Source: JAKOWB01 sp038363005 | Lineage (GTDB): Bacteria > Pseudomonadota > Alphaproteobacteria > Kiloniellales > JACOMY01 | Direction of reading: 5' to 3' | Assembly (NCBI GenBank): GCA_038363005.1 | Contig: JBBQBI010000004.1 | Coordinates: 1 to 64,000, forward strand | DNA length: 64,000 nt | Shown here: piece by piece, positions 44,457 to 53,406 of the stretch | Layout: each line of letters begins with the position of its first letter | Numbering within the stretch: position 1 is the first letter of the stretch | The notes under the pieces: model-generated | The model's input: only the letters and a program-made list of their open reading frames with translations | Told to the model about the DNA's origin: nothing | Databases searched by the model: none | Translations under genes and position numbers: made by a program

Positions 44457-44903
44457 TCAGGTGCAGGGTTGCGTGGTCAGTTCGCTGGCGCCGCGGCCGG
44501 GCTGGCAGCGCCAGCGACGGCCGGCGAAGTCCAGCTGCCAGGTATCGTCGTCGATCGGCGTCAGCTCGAAGCGCCACTCCTCGTCCATCACCGAATCGTC
44601 GGCCAGGCCAAGCAGCAGGACTTGATAGGCCAGATAGCCCAGCTTGGCCCAGGCGCGGGTCACCTGCACCTCGCCGACCTCCGTCAGGGCCCAGTAGGTG
44701 CCGGGTTCGCCGCAGCCGGCGGCGATGATCTGGTAGACCAGGGTGTCTGGTTCGCCGGCGAAGGGGCCGCAGGCGGCGCGGCGCTGCAAGGCCTCGTCGA
44801 CCGCCAGCATGCGGAAGTTGTCGCGATGCACCATCTCGGCCTGCGCGGCGAACGGCAGCAGCAACAGCAGCGACAGCAGCGACAGCAGGACCAGGGCGCG
44901 CAC
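44457..44903 (-). CDS. Secreted hypothetical protein, 148 residues
   Basis: Signal peptide (LVLLSLLSLLLLLPFAAQA) and a mature region with four cysteines, rich in tryptophan and acidic residues (DDDTWQLDFAGRRWRC). It abuts pgeF with no gap and lies seven bases before the M24-fold gene on the same strand. The family is not recognised. A periplasmic role with PgeF is possible by context. Confidence 0.75.
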   Translation of the reverse strand: MRALVLLSLLSLLLLLPFAAQAEMVHRDNFRMLAVDEALQRRAACGPFAGEPDTLVYQIIAAGCGEPGTYWALTEVGEVQVTRAWAKLGYLAYQVLLLGLADDSVMDEEWRFELTPIDDDTWQLDFAGRRWRCQPGRGASELTTQPCT

Positions 44904-45668
44904 TCAGGCCTCCAGGGTGATGGCCGACAGCAGTCGGCCATAGTCTGGTTCGCGCCGCTGCGTGCTGCGGCGATAGGAAAAGAAGCGCTGTTCATCGGCC
45001 CAGGTGTCGGCGGGATCGACCGCCAGGGTGCCGACGCCGGCCTCGGCCAGGCGCCAGGCGACGTAGGCCTTGAGGTCGAATAGCAGGCGGTCACCCTGGC
45101 CCGGCTTGAAGAAACGCGCGTTGCCCGCCGCCTGCGCCAGGAAGGGGCGCGGGAACTCGGGCCCGACCTCATAGGAATTCCAGCCGATGCAGGGACCCAC
45201 GGCGGCGGCGATGCGGCCGCGCCGGGCGCCCAACGCCTCCATCGCGGCCACGGTGGATTCCACCACGCCGGCCAGCGCGCCCTTCCAGCCGGCATGCGCG
45301 GCACCGACCACACCGGCGGTGGCGTCGGCGAAGAGCAGCGGCGCGCAGTCGGCCGTCACCACGCCCAGCGCCAGGCCGCGCCGGTCGGTGACCAGCGCGT
45401 CGGCATGCGGTCGCGCGCTGTCGGGCCAGGGCTCGGTGACGGTGACGGCGGTGGGCGAATGCACCTGATAGCAGGTCAGCAGCGACTCGACGGCGAGGTC
45501 GAGCTGGCGCAGCGCCCGGCTGCGGTTCTCGCGCACCGCCTCGGCTGTGTCGGCGGAGCCCAGGCCGCAGTTCAGCGAGGCAAAGAGCCCCTGGCTGACG
45601 CCCCCCTGGCGCGAGAAGAAGCCGTGGCGTACGCCCGGCTGGTGATCGAGGGTGTCGGCGGTCAGCAT
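44904..45668 (-). CDS. pgeF: Peptidoglycan editing factor PgeF (laccase-domain family)
   Basis: 254 residues. The copper- or zinc-binding set is visible: VHSPTAVTV, VTADCAPLLFADA and AHAGWKGALAGVVES. N-terminal HGFFSRQGGVSQGLFASLNC is typical. It prevents wrong L-serine incorporation into the peptidoglycan peptide. It lies 34 bases after midA. Confidence 0.93.
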   Translation of the reverse strand: MLTADTLDHQPGVRHGFFSRQGGVSQGLFASLNCGLGSADTAEAVRENRSRALRQLDLAVESLLTCYQVHSPTAVTVTEPWPDSARPHADALVTDRRGLALGVVTADCAPLLFADATAGVVGAAHAGWKGALAGVVESTVAAMEALGARRGRIAAAVGPCIGWNSYEVGPEFPRPFLAQAAGNARFFKPGQGDRLLFDLKAYVAWRLAEAGVGTLAVDPADTWADEQRFFSYRRSTQRREPDYGRLLSAITLEA

Positions 45669-45702
45669 GCCGGCGGCAGTCTAGCGGTTGGACCGGGCAA
45701 GG

Positions 45703-46782
45703 TTAAGGCACCTGCTGGAAGCCGGCCGGTGCACTCGCCCCTGGTGCGGTCAGAGCCAGCGCCAGGAAGCGTTCGCCCATCGCCGCCGGATCGGTCAGGC
45801 GCTGCACCGCGGCGGCCAGCGCGGCGCGCTGCGACGGGCTTGCCTTCGCGGCCAGGCGTTCGGCCCGCAGGCCGATACCCAGGTCGCGCAGCAGGGCGCC
45901 CTGCGACACCGGGCCCCAGGCGTTGGCGCCGGCCTGGCGCGCGGTCGTGGCCAGCGCGGTGAAATCCACCAGTGCCGTCAGGTCGACCTCGCCAGGGCGT
46001 TCCAAGGGCGGCGCCGACCGGTGCTGACTGACCGCCTGCAAGGTCCCGCGCAGCGGCGGGCTGGCGTAGCCATAGTCGATCAGCAGCGCGGCGCCGGGGC
46101 CCTGGACGACACGCCGGGCGATCTCGCCGGCGAGGGTCTGCGCCGCGCCGCAGACCTCGATCACGCTGCCGACCGGGGCGCCGCGCAGCGTGTCGGGAAT
46201 CAAGGCCAGCGGTAGTGGGCCTGAGAGCGCGAACCCCAGGCCCTCGCCCTGGGCGCCGACCAGCCGCTCGCGCCAGGCATCGGGTGCGCGCTCGTACTGG
46301 CGGATCGGCAGGGCGTCGAAAAACTCGTTGGCGACCAGCAGGCAGGGCCCCTCGGGCAGGCTATCCAGGCTGTCATACCAGGTGGCCGGGTGGTCGCCCA
46401 GCGCGGCCTGCTGTTCGCTGCGCAGGGTGGGGGAGATCTCGACCAGGTGCAGCTCCAGCGCGGCGGCGAAGGGTGGCAGCACGCGCGCCGCGCGCAGCAG
46501 GTCGGCCATCAGGGTGCCACGCCCGGGGCCGAGCTCGACCAGCCGCACCGGCGTCGGCCGGCCGAGCTGGTCCCAACAGGTGGCGCACCACAGGCCGATC
46601 AGCTCGCCGAACAGCTGGCTGATCTCTGGCGCGGTGACGAAGTCGCCGGCGCGGCCGATGGGGCGCTTGCTGGTGTAGTAGCCGTCCTGCGGATCGTAGA
46701 GCGCGCTGGCCATGAACTCGGCCAGCGACAACGGCCCGGTCGCCGCGACACGCCGCAGCAGGCGGCGGGCCAGCGCCGTCAT
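45703..46782 (-). CDS. MidA/NDUFAF7-like SAM-dependent methyltransferase
   Basis: 359 residues from ATG 46782, which overlaps the lgt stop by four bases. N-terminal PLSLAEFMASALYDPQDGYY and FVTAPEISQLFGELIGLW are signatures of this family, along with VELGPGRGTLMADLLRA as the SAM site and VANEFFDALPIRQYER. The mitochondrial relative methylates a complex I subunit, so a similar NADH dehydrogenase role is likely here. Confidence 0.92.
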   Translation of the reverse strand: MTALARRLLRRVAATGPLSLAEFMASALYDPQDGYYTSKRPIGRAGDFVTAPEISQLFGELIGLWCATCWDQLGRPTPVRLVELGPGRGTLMADLLRAARVLPPFAAALELHLVEISPTLRSEQQAALGDHPATWYDSLDSLPEGPCLLVANEFFDALPIRQYERAPDAWRERLVGAQGEGLGFALSGPLPLALIPDTLRGAPVGSVIEVCGAAQTLAGEIARRVVQGPGAALLIDYGYASPPLRGTLQAVSQHRSAPPLERPGEVDLTALVDFTALATTARQAGANAWGPVSQGALLRDLGIGLRAERLAAKASPSQRAALAAAVQRLTDPAAMGERFLALALTAPGASAPAGFQQVP

Positions 46783-47585
46783 GCCGTGGCAGCCGCCCGC
46801 TGCGCGCGCAGCATGAACCAGAGGCCCAGCAGCACCATCGGCAGCGACAGCAGCTGCCCCATGGTGACCGGGCCGAACAGGAAGCCCAGCTGCGGGTCGG
46901 GCTCGCGAAAGAACTCGCCGATGATGCGCGCCATGCCATAGCCGGCGAGGAAACCGCCGGAGATGAAGCCGACCTGGCGCAGCTTGCCCAGGCGCACCAG
47001 CAGGAACAGGAAGGCGAACAGCAGGATGCCCTCCAGCGCCGCCTGGTAGAGCTGGCTGGGATGGCGCGGCAGCGGGCCGCCGTTGGGGAACACCATGCCG
47101 AGGGCGGAGTCGGTGACCCGGCCATAGAGCTCGCCATTCACGAAGTTCGCCAGGCGGCCGAGGAACAGCCCGATGGGGGTGGCGCAGGCCACTACGTCGC
47201 TGACCTGGAAATAGCGCAGCTTGTGCTTGCGGGCGACGAAGCCGATGGCCAGCAGCACGCCGACCATGCCGCCGTGGAACGACATGCCGCCTTCCCAGAC
47301 CCGCAGGATGTCCAGCGGATGCTGCAGGAAGAAGCTGAAGTTGTAGACCAGCACGTAGCCGATGCGCCCGCCCAGCACCACGCCGATGACGGCCCAGAAG
47401 ACCAGGTCGTCCAGCACCGGTAGGCTGACACCGCTGTCCGGCCGCTTCGCCAGCCGGCGGCAGTACCACCAGGCGATCAGGATGCCGACGATATAGGCCA
47501 GCGCGTACCAGCGGATCGCCAGCGGCCCGATGGCGATGGCGATGGGGTCGAACTGCGGATAGGTCAGCAGGGCAAGCTTGAACAT
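46779..47585 (-). CDS. lgt: Prolipoprotein diacylglyceryl transferase
   Basis: 268-residue inner-membrane enzyme with about seven helices that attaches diacylglycerol to the lipobox cysteine. FHGGMVGVLLAIGF and the family signature GRLANFVNGELYGRVTDS are visible. Its start shares one base with the hldD stop. It supports the many lipoproteins predicted in this window. Confidence 0.96.
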   Translation of the reverse strand: MFKLALLTYPQFDPIAIAIGPLAIRWYALAYIVGILIAWWYCRRLAKRPDSGVSLPVLDDLVFWAVIGVVLGGRIGYVLVYNFSFFLQHPLDILRVWEGGMSFHGGMVGVLLAIGFVARKHKLRYFQVSDVVACATPIGLFLGRLANFVNGELYGRVTDSALGMVFPNGGPLPRHPSQLYQAALEGILLFAFLFLLVRLGKLRQVGFISGGFLAGYGMARIIGEFFREPDPQLGFLFGPVTMGQLLSLPMVLLGLWFMLRAQRAAATA

Positions 47586-48568
47586 CAGCGATAGGGGTCC
47601 GGCTGCTGGAGGAAGTCGTGAAAGAAGCTCATGACGCCGTCTTCCAGCAAGGTGGCCGGCCGGTCATAACCGGCGGCGCGCAGCTTCTCAATGCGCCCCT
47701 CGGTGAAATACTGGTAGCGCTCGCGGATCGCCTCGGGCGTCGGCACGAAGCGGATGTCGACCGGCTTGTTCAGCGCGGCGAAGGCCGCCTTGGCTAGGTC
47801 GGCGAAGCTGCGCGCCACGCCGCTGCCGACGTTGAACAGGCCGCTGACACCGGGGTTGTCGAGCAGCCAGAGCATCACCGCCACGCAGTCGCCGACATAG
47901 ACGAAGTCGCGCAGCTGCCCGCCGTCGGCATAGTCCGGCCGGTGCGACTTGAACAGCGTCGCCGGCTGCCCGGCGGAAAGCTGCTCGAACAGCTGCAACG
48001 CGACCGAGCGCATGGCGCCCTTGTGGTGTTCGTTCGGCCCATAGACGTTGAAGAACTTCAGGCCGGCCCATTGCGGCGGCGCCGGCCGCCCCTCGGCCAG
48101 CTCGCGCGCCACCCAGCGGTCGAACAGGTGCTTCGACCAGCCGTAGCCGTTCAGCGGCCGCAGCCGCGCCAACGCGGCGATGGAGCCCTCGTCGGCGAAA
48201 CCCAGCGCGCCGTCGCCATAGGTCGCCGCCGAGGAGGCATAGATCAACGGCAGACCGGCGGCGGCGCACCAGCGCCAGAGCCGCTGCGGCAAGGTGACGT
48301 TGGTGGCCGCCAGGCGGTCGCCGTCACGCTCCGTGGTGGCCGAGATGGCGCCCAGGTGGACGATGGCCGAGAGCCCGCGGCCCTCGGCCTCCAGCCAGGC
48401 GAAGAGCTCCGGCGGCGGGACCAGGGCGGCGACCTCGTGCTTGGCGATGTTGCGCCACTTGTCGTTTTCGCCCAGCCAGTCGCAGACGGCGACCCGCTGT
48501 CCCCGCTCGGCCAGCGCGGCGACCAAGTTCGAACCGATGAAGCCGGCGCCGCCGGTGACCAGGATCAT
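47585..48568 (-). CDS. hldD: ADP-L-glycero-D-manno-heptose 6-epimerase
   Basis: 327-residue extended short-chain dehydrogenase. ILVTGGAGFIGSNLVAALAE at the N-terminus binds NADP. The catalytic YxxxK is in NGYGWSKHLFDRW. VYGPNEHHKGAMRS and the heptose-specific KFFNVYGPNE are typical of RfaD/HldD. It supplies heptose for the LPS inner core. A purine-rich region precedes it. Confidence 0.95.
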   Translation of the reverse strand: MILVTGGAGFIGSNLVAALAERGQRVAVCDWLGENDKWRNIAKHEVAALVPPPELFAWLEAEGRGLSAIVHLGAISATTERDGDRLAATNVTLPQRLWRWCAAAGLPLIYASSAATYGDGALGFADEGSIAALARLRPLNGYGWSKHLFDRWVARELAEGRPAPPQWAGLKFFNVYGPNEHHKGAMRSVALQLFEQLSAGQPATLFKSHRPDYADGGQLRDFVYVGDCVAVMLWLLDNPGVSGLFNVGSGVARSFADLAKAAFAALNKPVDIRFVPTPEAIRERYQYFTEGRIEKLRAAGYDRPATLLEDGVMSFFHDFLQQPDPYR

Positions 48569-48782
48569 GGGGCCGACTTATAGGAAGGCGGCGACGCAGG
48601 GGCAAGGGAGGGAGCCGGCGGAAGGCCTCTGCGGGGAAGGGACTACCCGGTCAGGAACACCGCCATCTTGCCCGATCGCTACGGCGTCCAGTGTCAAGGC
48701 AGACTGGAGCGACGTCTGCCACAGTTTTGCTACAAAAAGTGGCAATCGGGTGCGTGCTCGCAGCATGCAAGGAATTGCCTGG
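48569..48782. other. Intergenic region upstream of hldD
   Basis: 214 bases. It contains a 7-base stem ggcagac (48698-48704) / gtctgcc (48714-48720). A ttgaca on the minus strand at about 48692-48697 may be a -35 box for hldD, but no matching -10 is obvious. The stem may also end the zinc-ribbon gene cluster's transcript, although it has no T-run on the minus strand. Confidence 0.45.
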
Positions 48783-49967
48783 TTATTTCTTCGTCAGGAA
48801 ATAGACCGCCACGCCCACCGCCACGACCACGGCGACGGCGATGCCGATCTTGATCCAGGACCAGGGGCGCTCGCCGCGCAGTTCGCCGGTCTGGCCGTTG
48901 ATGACGAAATTGTAGGTCTTGCCCTGGAAGGAATAGTTGGCGACCCAGATGGGCAGCAGCACGTGCTTGAAGGAGATGTGGCCCCACTTGGTGTCGACCC
49001 GGTGCACGCGCTGCACGTTGCCGCCGATGTCGCGCATCACGTCGGCGCGGATCTGGTTGTTCATAATGACGCGCGCCGCCTCGAAACCTTCCTCCAGGCC
49101 GAGCTGGTAGGCCTCGCTGCGGAAGCCGGAGAGGTATTCGTCGCGGTAGGGGACCAGGGCCTCCAGCTTCCAGGAGAAGAGCTTGCCGGCCAGCTGCTTG
49201 GGCAGGTTCTTGCTGGCCAGCACCAGCACGTCGTCGAAATTGCGCCGCACGAAACCGCGCACGCGGGTCCAGCGCGTCTCGGTGTGCATCACCGTGCGGG
49301 TCTGCGGCTTGCCGTTGATCATGGTGGTGGTCATGCGCGGCACCTGGACATAGATGCCGCGCTCGCCCGCGTAGTTCGACGAGGTCTCGGCATCGAAGGT
49401 CCAATGCGGCGCGTAGACGCCGAGGAAGCGGCCGTCGTTGCGCGAGAACTTGCCGACCCCGGAGGGGGCGAACCACAGGCCCTTCAGCCACTTGCCCAGG
49501 CGGTCGCTGGCGGCACCCTGGTCGAGCTGAAAGGGCACCAGCGCGGCCGGCTTGAGCTGCCGGTCCTTGCCGGTGTCGGTGACCACGGTGGAGCCACAGT
49601 AGGGACAGGCGCCGGCATGCGCGTCGGGCGCCAGGGTGAACTCGGCGCCGCAGGAATCGCAGCGCACCACGCGGTCAGTACTGTGCGGCGCCGCGGTCTC
49701 CAGCGACGACAGCGTGGCGCGGAAGTCGATCTCCTCGATCGGCGCGTCGTCCTCCGGGATCGCGTTCTCGTGGCCACAGTGCCCGCACTTGATCACTGTC
49801 GAGCCTGGCTCGAAGGTCAGGATGGCGCCGCAGGACTCGCAGGGGAAACGATGCTCGCTCGGCGCCGCCGCGTCGCCGGCCTCGGTCTCCTCGGCACTGG
49901 CCGCGTGCGACGGGGGCGGCGCCGGCTCGGCCGGGCGCGCGCCCCAGGGGCTGTCCTTGTCCGCCAC
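48783..49967 (-). CDS. Zinc-ribbon membrane protein, YdjG/TFIIB-like
   Basis: 394 residues. Two zinc ribbons, FPCESCGAILTF...CGHCG and VVRCDSCGAEFTL...CPYCGS, occupy about residues 40-130. A long middle domain (FAPSGVGKFSRNDGRFLGVY, LASKNLPKQLAGKLFSW) follows, and a single C-terminal membrane anchor ends it (VAVVVAVGVAVYFL). In Bacillus the related YdjG works with an SPFH protein to recruit a PspA-like protein. It is last in the SPFH-TelA-XpaC unit, 13 bases after the SPFH gene. Confidence 0.85.
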   Translation of the reverse strand: MADKDSPWGARPAEPAPPPSHAASAEETEAGDAAAPSEHRFPCESCGAILTFEPGSTVIKCGHCGHENAIPEDDAPIEEIDFRATLSSLETAAPHSTDRVVRCDSCGAEFTLAPDAHAGACPYCGSTVVTDTGKDRQLKPAALVPFQLDQGAASDRLGKWLKGLWFAPSGVGKFSRNDGRFLGVYAPHWTFDAETSSNYAGERGIYVQVPRMTTTMINGKPQTRTVMHTETRWTRVRGFVRRNFDDVLVLASKNLPKQLAGKLFSWKLEALVPYRDEYLSGFRSEAYQLGLEEGFEAARVIMNNQIRADVMRDIGGNVQRVHRVDTKWGHISFKHVLLPIWVANYSFQGKTYNFVINGQTGELRGERPWSWIKIGIAVAVVVAVGVAVYFLTKK

Positions 49968-49980
49968 GATGGCTCCTCCG

Positions 49981-51081
49981 TCAGGCCGGCGGCAACGGCG
50001 GCGGCACGCTGCCGAACACGGCGGACAGGCCCGTCACCTCGCCAGCTTTGCTCCAGTTCGCCATGCCGGCGGTCCAGACCAGCGTGTCGCGGGTCAACTG
50101 CCCGGCCGCGGCCATGCGCTGCAGCTCGGCGCTGCCGAAGGGCCCCTGCTGCTGGCCGTTCAGCGCGACGTGATACTTGGTCTCCTGCGGCAGCGGCGGG
50201 GGCGCCGCCGGTTGGGCGGCCTGTTGGCCGCCGCCCATCATGCCGCCCATCTGGTTGGCCATCGCCATGCCCATGCCGAGCCCCATGCCCTGGGCCGCGG
50301 CACCGCCCGGTGCCTGGGCGGCGGCGGCCAGCGCCTCGGCCGCCTGGAACTGCTGGTACTTGCCAAGGTCGCCCAGCACGCCCATCTGCGTGCGCTTGTC
50401 GAGCGCCTGCTCGACTTCCGGTGGCAGCGACAGGTTCTCGATCAGCAGCTGCACCAGCTCCAGGCCCATGCCCATGAACTCGGGCTTCAGCTTGTTGGCG
50501 ATGAACTGGCCGAACTGCTCCTGGTTGCCCGCCATGTCGAGCACCGGGATGCCGCTTTCCGCTAGGATGGTCGGCAGGCGCGCGACCACCATGTTGCGCA
50601 GCTGCTCGCTGACCTCCTCGGTGGTGAAGTGGTCGTCGGTGCCGACGATCTCGCGCACGAAGGTGCCGGGGTCGACCACGCGGATGACGTAGGAGCCGAA
50701 GGCGCGGATACGCACCGCGCCGAACTCCTTGTCGCGCATCATGATGGGATTCTTCGTCCCCCACTTCAGGTCGGTGAAGCGGCGGGTGTTGACGAAGTAG
50801 ACCTCGGCCTTGAAGGGGCTCTTGAAGCCGTGCACCCAGCCCTGCAGGGTCGAGAGGATCGGCAGGTTCTTGGTCTCCAGCGTGTACATGCCGGGGCCGA
50901 AGATGTCGGCGATCTTGCCCTCGTTGACGAAGACCGCCACTTGGCTCTCGCGCACCGTCAGCTGCGCGCCGTTCTTGATCTCGTTGCCCTGCCGTTCAAA
51001 GCGCCAGACCATCGTGTTGTTCGAGCTGTCGGTGAACTCGATGACATCGATGAACTCGCCCATGATCTTGTTCCAGATCAT
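49981..51081 (-). CDS. SPFH-domain protein with C-terminal GYF_2 domain
   Basis: 366 residues. The SPFH/virion-core-like domain covers about residues 1-270 (IDVIEFTDSSNNTMVWRFER, EVYFVNTRRFTDLKWGTKNP). A glycine/methionine-rich linker (GMGLGMGMAMANQMGGMMGG) follows. A GYF_2 module near 305-345 (YHVALNGQQQGPFGSAELQR) should bind proline-rich partners. The very C-terminus is PPPLPPA. Similar architecture is known as YdjI. It is soluble and peripheral to the membrane. Confidence 0.87.
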   Translation of the reverse strand: MIWNKIMGEFIDVIEFTDSSNNTMVWRFERQGNEIKNGAQLTVRESQVAVFVNEGKIADIFGPGMYTLETKNLPILSTLQGWVHGFKSPFKAEVYFVNTRRFTDLKWGTKNPIMMRDKEFGAVRIRAFGSYVIRVVDPGTFVREIVGTDDHFTTEEVSEQLRNMVVARLPTILAESGIPVLDMAGNQEQFGQFIANKLKPEFMGMGLELVQLLIENLSLPPEVEQALDKRTQMGVLGDLGKYQQFQAAEALAAAAQAPGGAAAQGMGLGMGMAMANQMGGMMGGGQQAAQPAAPPPLPQETKYHVALNGQQQGPFGSAELQRMAAAGQLTRDTLVWTAGMANWSKAGEVTGLSAVFGSVPPPLPPA

Positions 51082-51113
51082 CGGGATCTCCTTCTATTGC
51101 TCAGCTCGTGTCT

Positions 51114-52253
51114 TCAGGCGGCCGGCGCCGGGGGCGGCGCGCCGTCGGTCTTGGCCTTGGCCATCTGCAGCGTGGCCTTCAGGTCGGCCTCGGTCTGCAC
51201 CAGTACCTTCTCGGCCTCGACCCGCTTGCGCTTGCCCTCGTCGGCGATGCGCAGGCTGTCCTGGATGGTGGCGATCAGGCTGTCGTTGGCCTTCTTCACC
51301 GCCTCGATGTCGAAGACGCCACGCTCCACCTGCTCGCGGATCTGCTGGTTCGACGTGCGCAGCGTCTCGGCGTTGGCGGTCAGCAGCTCGTTGGTCAGGT
51401 CGGTTGCCTGCTTCAGCGTCTGTCCGGCCTCGGCCGAGCGGGCGATGGTGACCGCCATGGCGAGCTGCTGGCGCCACAGCGGCACGGTGTTGGCGATGGT
51501 CGACTTGATCTTGCTGACCAGCGACTTGTCGTTCTCCTGCACCAGGCGGATCGAGGGAAGCGACTGCATGGCCACCTGGCGGGTCAGCTTCAGGTCGTGC
51601 ACGCGGCGCTCCAGGTCGTCGCGTCCGGTGCGCAGGTCGCGCAGCGCCTGCGCCTTCAGCACGTCGGCGCCCTCGGCCTGCTTGGCCAGCGCCGGGATGG
51701 TGTCGCTGTCCAGGCGGCGCAGCATCTCCTCGCCGGCGGCGATGTAGTCGGCCAGCGTGTGGAAGTAGTCCAGGTTGGCGTCGTACAGCTTGTCGAGCGA
51801 GGCGATGTCGGTCAGCAGCTTGGTGGTGTGGCCCTCCAGCCGGTCGGTGATGGCGTCGATCTGCCGCCGCACGTCTTCGTAGCGCTGCAGGAACTTGGCC
51901 ACCGGCTTCACACCGCCGAAGATGCGGGCGAAGAAGCCAGGCTTCTTGGTCGGATCGATCGAACCGACGTCGAAGCCGCGCAGCGTCACCAGCATCTCGT
52001 TCAGCGCATTGCCGGCCGGGCCGGTGTCCTTGTTACGCACGCCCTCCAGCATGGTGTCGGAGACCGCGGTCAGCTGCTCCTGCGCCTTGGTGCCGAAGTA
52101 GATGATGGAGTTGGCGTTGCCGACGTCGATCTCGGCAATGGCCTGGTCGATCGTCGCCTTGCGCGCGGCGGGCGCCTCCTCGTACTTCACCAAGGCGCCC
52201 TTGGCGAGCTCCTCGGGCGCGAGCGGGGTGGGGGAGGGGGAAATGCTGGTCAT
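51114..52253 (-). CDS. Toxic anion resistance protein, TelA/YaaN family
   Basis: 379 residues, nearly all helical with coiled-coil stretches. The TelA pattern SLDKLYDANLDYFHTLADYI and LTRQVAMQSLPSIRLVQEND, then VPLWRQQLAMAVTIARSAEA, is clear. Family members are linked to tellurite and colicin resistance and to membrane stress; direct function is not known. It is 30 bases after the XpaC gene, in one operon. Confidence 0.9.
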   Translation of the reverse strand: MTSISPSPTPLAPEELAKGALVKYEEAPAARKATIDQAIAEIDVGNANSIIYFGTKAQEQLTAVSDTMLEGVRNKDTGPAGNALNEMLVTLRGFDVGSIDPTKKPGFFARIFGGVKPVAKFLQRYEDVRRQIDAITDRLEGHTTKLLTDIASLDKLYDANLDYFHTLADYIAAGEEMLRRLDSDTIPALAKQAEGADVLKAQALRDLRTGRDDLERRVHDLKLTRQVAMQSLPSIRLVQENDKSLVSKIKSTIANTVPLWRQQLAMAVTIARSAEAGQTLKQATDLTNELLTANAETLRTSNQQIREQVERGVFDIEAVKKANDSLIATIQDSLRIADEGKRKRVEAEKVLVQTEADLKATLQMAKAKTDGAPPPAPAA

Positions 52254-52283
52254 GGGTCCGGATCTCCTTGTCGTGGTCGGGCG

Positions 52284-53096
52284 CTAGGCCACGCCTTCCT
52301 TTTTCAACCGCTCGCTCAACACCTGGAGCTGCACATCCAGGTCGAAGGAGTCGTTCTCCAGCAGCTTGGCGTGCTGCTCGGCGGAGACCTTCTCCATCTC
52401 GTCCAGCAGGTCCTTGAAACGCGGGGCGAAGCTTGCCGCCTCGCCCTTGTCCTGCAGCGCCACGTACTTGTCGGCCACTTCGCCGGCGCCGTCCAGGTAG
52501 ACGACGAGGAACTTGCGCGCCCGCCGCAGGTCGCGCGGGTCCTCCTCGATCAGCGCCAGGATCTTCTCGATCCAGCCCTTGATGCCGTCCAGCGACTGCG
52601 TCAGCTCCGGCGCGCCCTGGATGCGGTAGCGCGCGCGGTTCAGGCGTTCCAGCTTGACCCGCGCCTCGCCGACCAGCTGCCGGGCGTCGGCGGCGTCGGC
52701 CGACAGACCCTCGCCGCGGCTGGGCAGCAGCTCGCTGCCATAGGCCAGCACCACGCCGGCCAACGCGCCGAAGCCGAAGATGATGGAAATGATCATGTTG
52801 TGCCCGGCCAGGTACCAGGCCGCCCCGGCGGTGGCCAGCGCCATGGCGATGCCGCCCAGCAGGCGCCCGGGGAAGGGGCGGTTGGTTCCCGCCGCCTTGA
52901 CGCCGCGGCGGATCAGCCAGGCGGCCAGGAAGAATAGCGCGGTGACGCCGGCGGCCTGGCCGAAGCGCGCGACATCGCCCTTGGCCAGCGCCAGTATGGC
53001 GCTGATCGCCGGCGGCACGACAAAGACGAAGGGCAGCACGGCATGCGGCGCGATCACCCGCCCGCCGGCCCGGCTGCTGCCTGGCTTGGCTGCCAC
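52284..53096 (-). CDS. XpaC-family protein (5-bromo-4-chloroindolyl phosphate hydrolysis)
   Basis: 270 residues with two pairs of N-terminal membrane helices (VLPFVFVVPPAISAILALA, VTALFFLAAWLIRRGV). A cytoplasmic helical tail carries LVGEARVKLERLNRARYRI and EEDPRDLRRARKFLVVYLD. XpaC is the usual operon partner of TelA/YaaN. The name reflects a historical screen, and no phosphatase motif is seen. It starts one base before the small membrane protein gene's stop region. Confidence 0.88.
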   Translation of the reverse strand: MAAKPGSSRAGGRVIAPHAVLPFVFVVPPAISAILALAKGDVARFGQAAGVTALFFLAAWLIRRGVKAAGTNRPFPGRLLGGIAMALATAGAAWYLAGHNMIISIIFGFGALAGVVLAYGSELLPSRGEGLSADAADARQLVGEARVKLERLNRARYRIQGAPELTQSLDGIKGWIEKILALIEEDPRDLRRARKFLVVYLDGAGEVADKYVALQDKGEAASFAPRFKDLLDEMEKVSAEQHAKLLENDSFDLDVQLQVLSERLKKEGVA

Positions 53097-53097
53097 G

Positions 53098-53217
53098 TCA
53101 GTTGCTTCCTGTGGCGGCCGGCGGCGTGGCCGGGGCGATCACGCCCTGCACCGTCGCCACCCCGGCGGTCGCCAGCAGCAACAGCACGCCGATCAGCTTG
53201 CCCAGAGCACCACCCAT
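53098..53217 (-). CDS. Small membrane protein
   Basis: 39 residues from ATG 53217 (MGGALGKLIGVLLLLATAGV), with one membrane helix and a Pro/Ala tail. A ggaatggtga purine stretch lies just upstream. It is one base from the XpaC gene, so it is probably translated with that operon and stands first in it. An upstream in-frame start at 53319 would add 34 residues with no RBS. Confidence 0.55.
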   Translation of the reverse strand: MGGALGKLIGVLLLLATAGVATVQGVIAPATPPAATGSN

Positions 53218-53324
53218 CGCATCACCATTCCGTCCCGCGGCGAAGGCCCGAGTATATGGGCGGGCAGGCGGCCGCCGAAAGGCTCTTGGCAGGGCCAATT
53301 CCAGGATGGGGTTTGTCACGCGGA

Positions 53325-53361
53325 CAAAAGAATCCCTCCCGCCGCGGCTGCGGCGAGAGGG
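53325..53361 (-). terminator. Intrinsic terminator of the secreted-protein gene
   Basis: Arms cctc-cgccgc and gcggcg-gagg pair around a ggct/agcc loop (53334-53361), followed on the minus strand by attctttt. It lies 45 bases after the 160-residue secreted protein gene and before the XpaC-TelA cluster. Confidence 0.7.
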
Positions 53362-53406
53362 ACCAGGTGGGAAACCTTGGAGAGAGGTACGACTACGGCG
53401 TCGCGT

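Noticed and set aside
45703..47469. Single long frame spanning midA and out-of-frame lgt
   Set aside because: The first part is antisense-free but out of frame with lgt. MidA has a proper ATG at 46782 overlapping the lgt stop.
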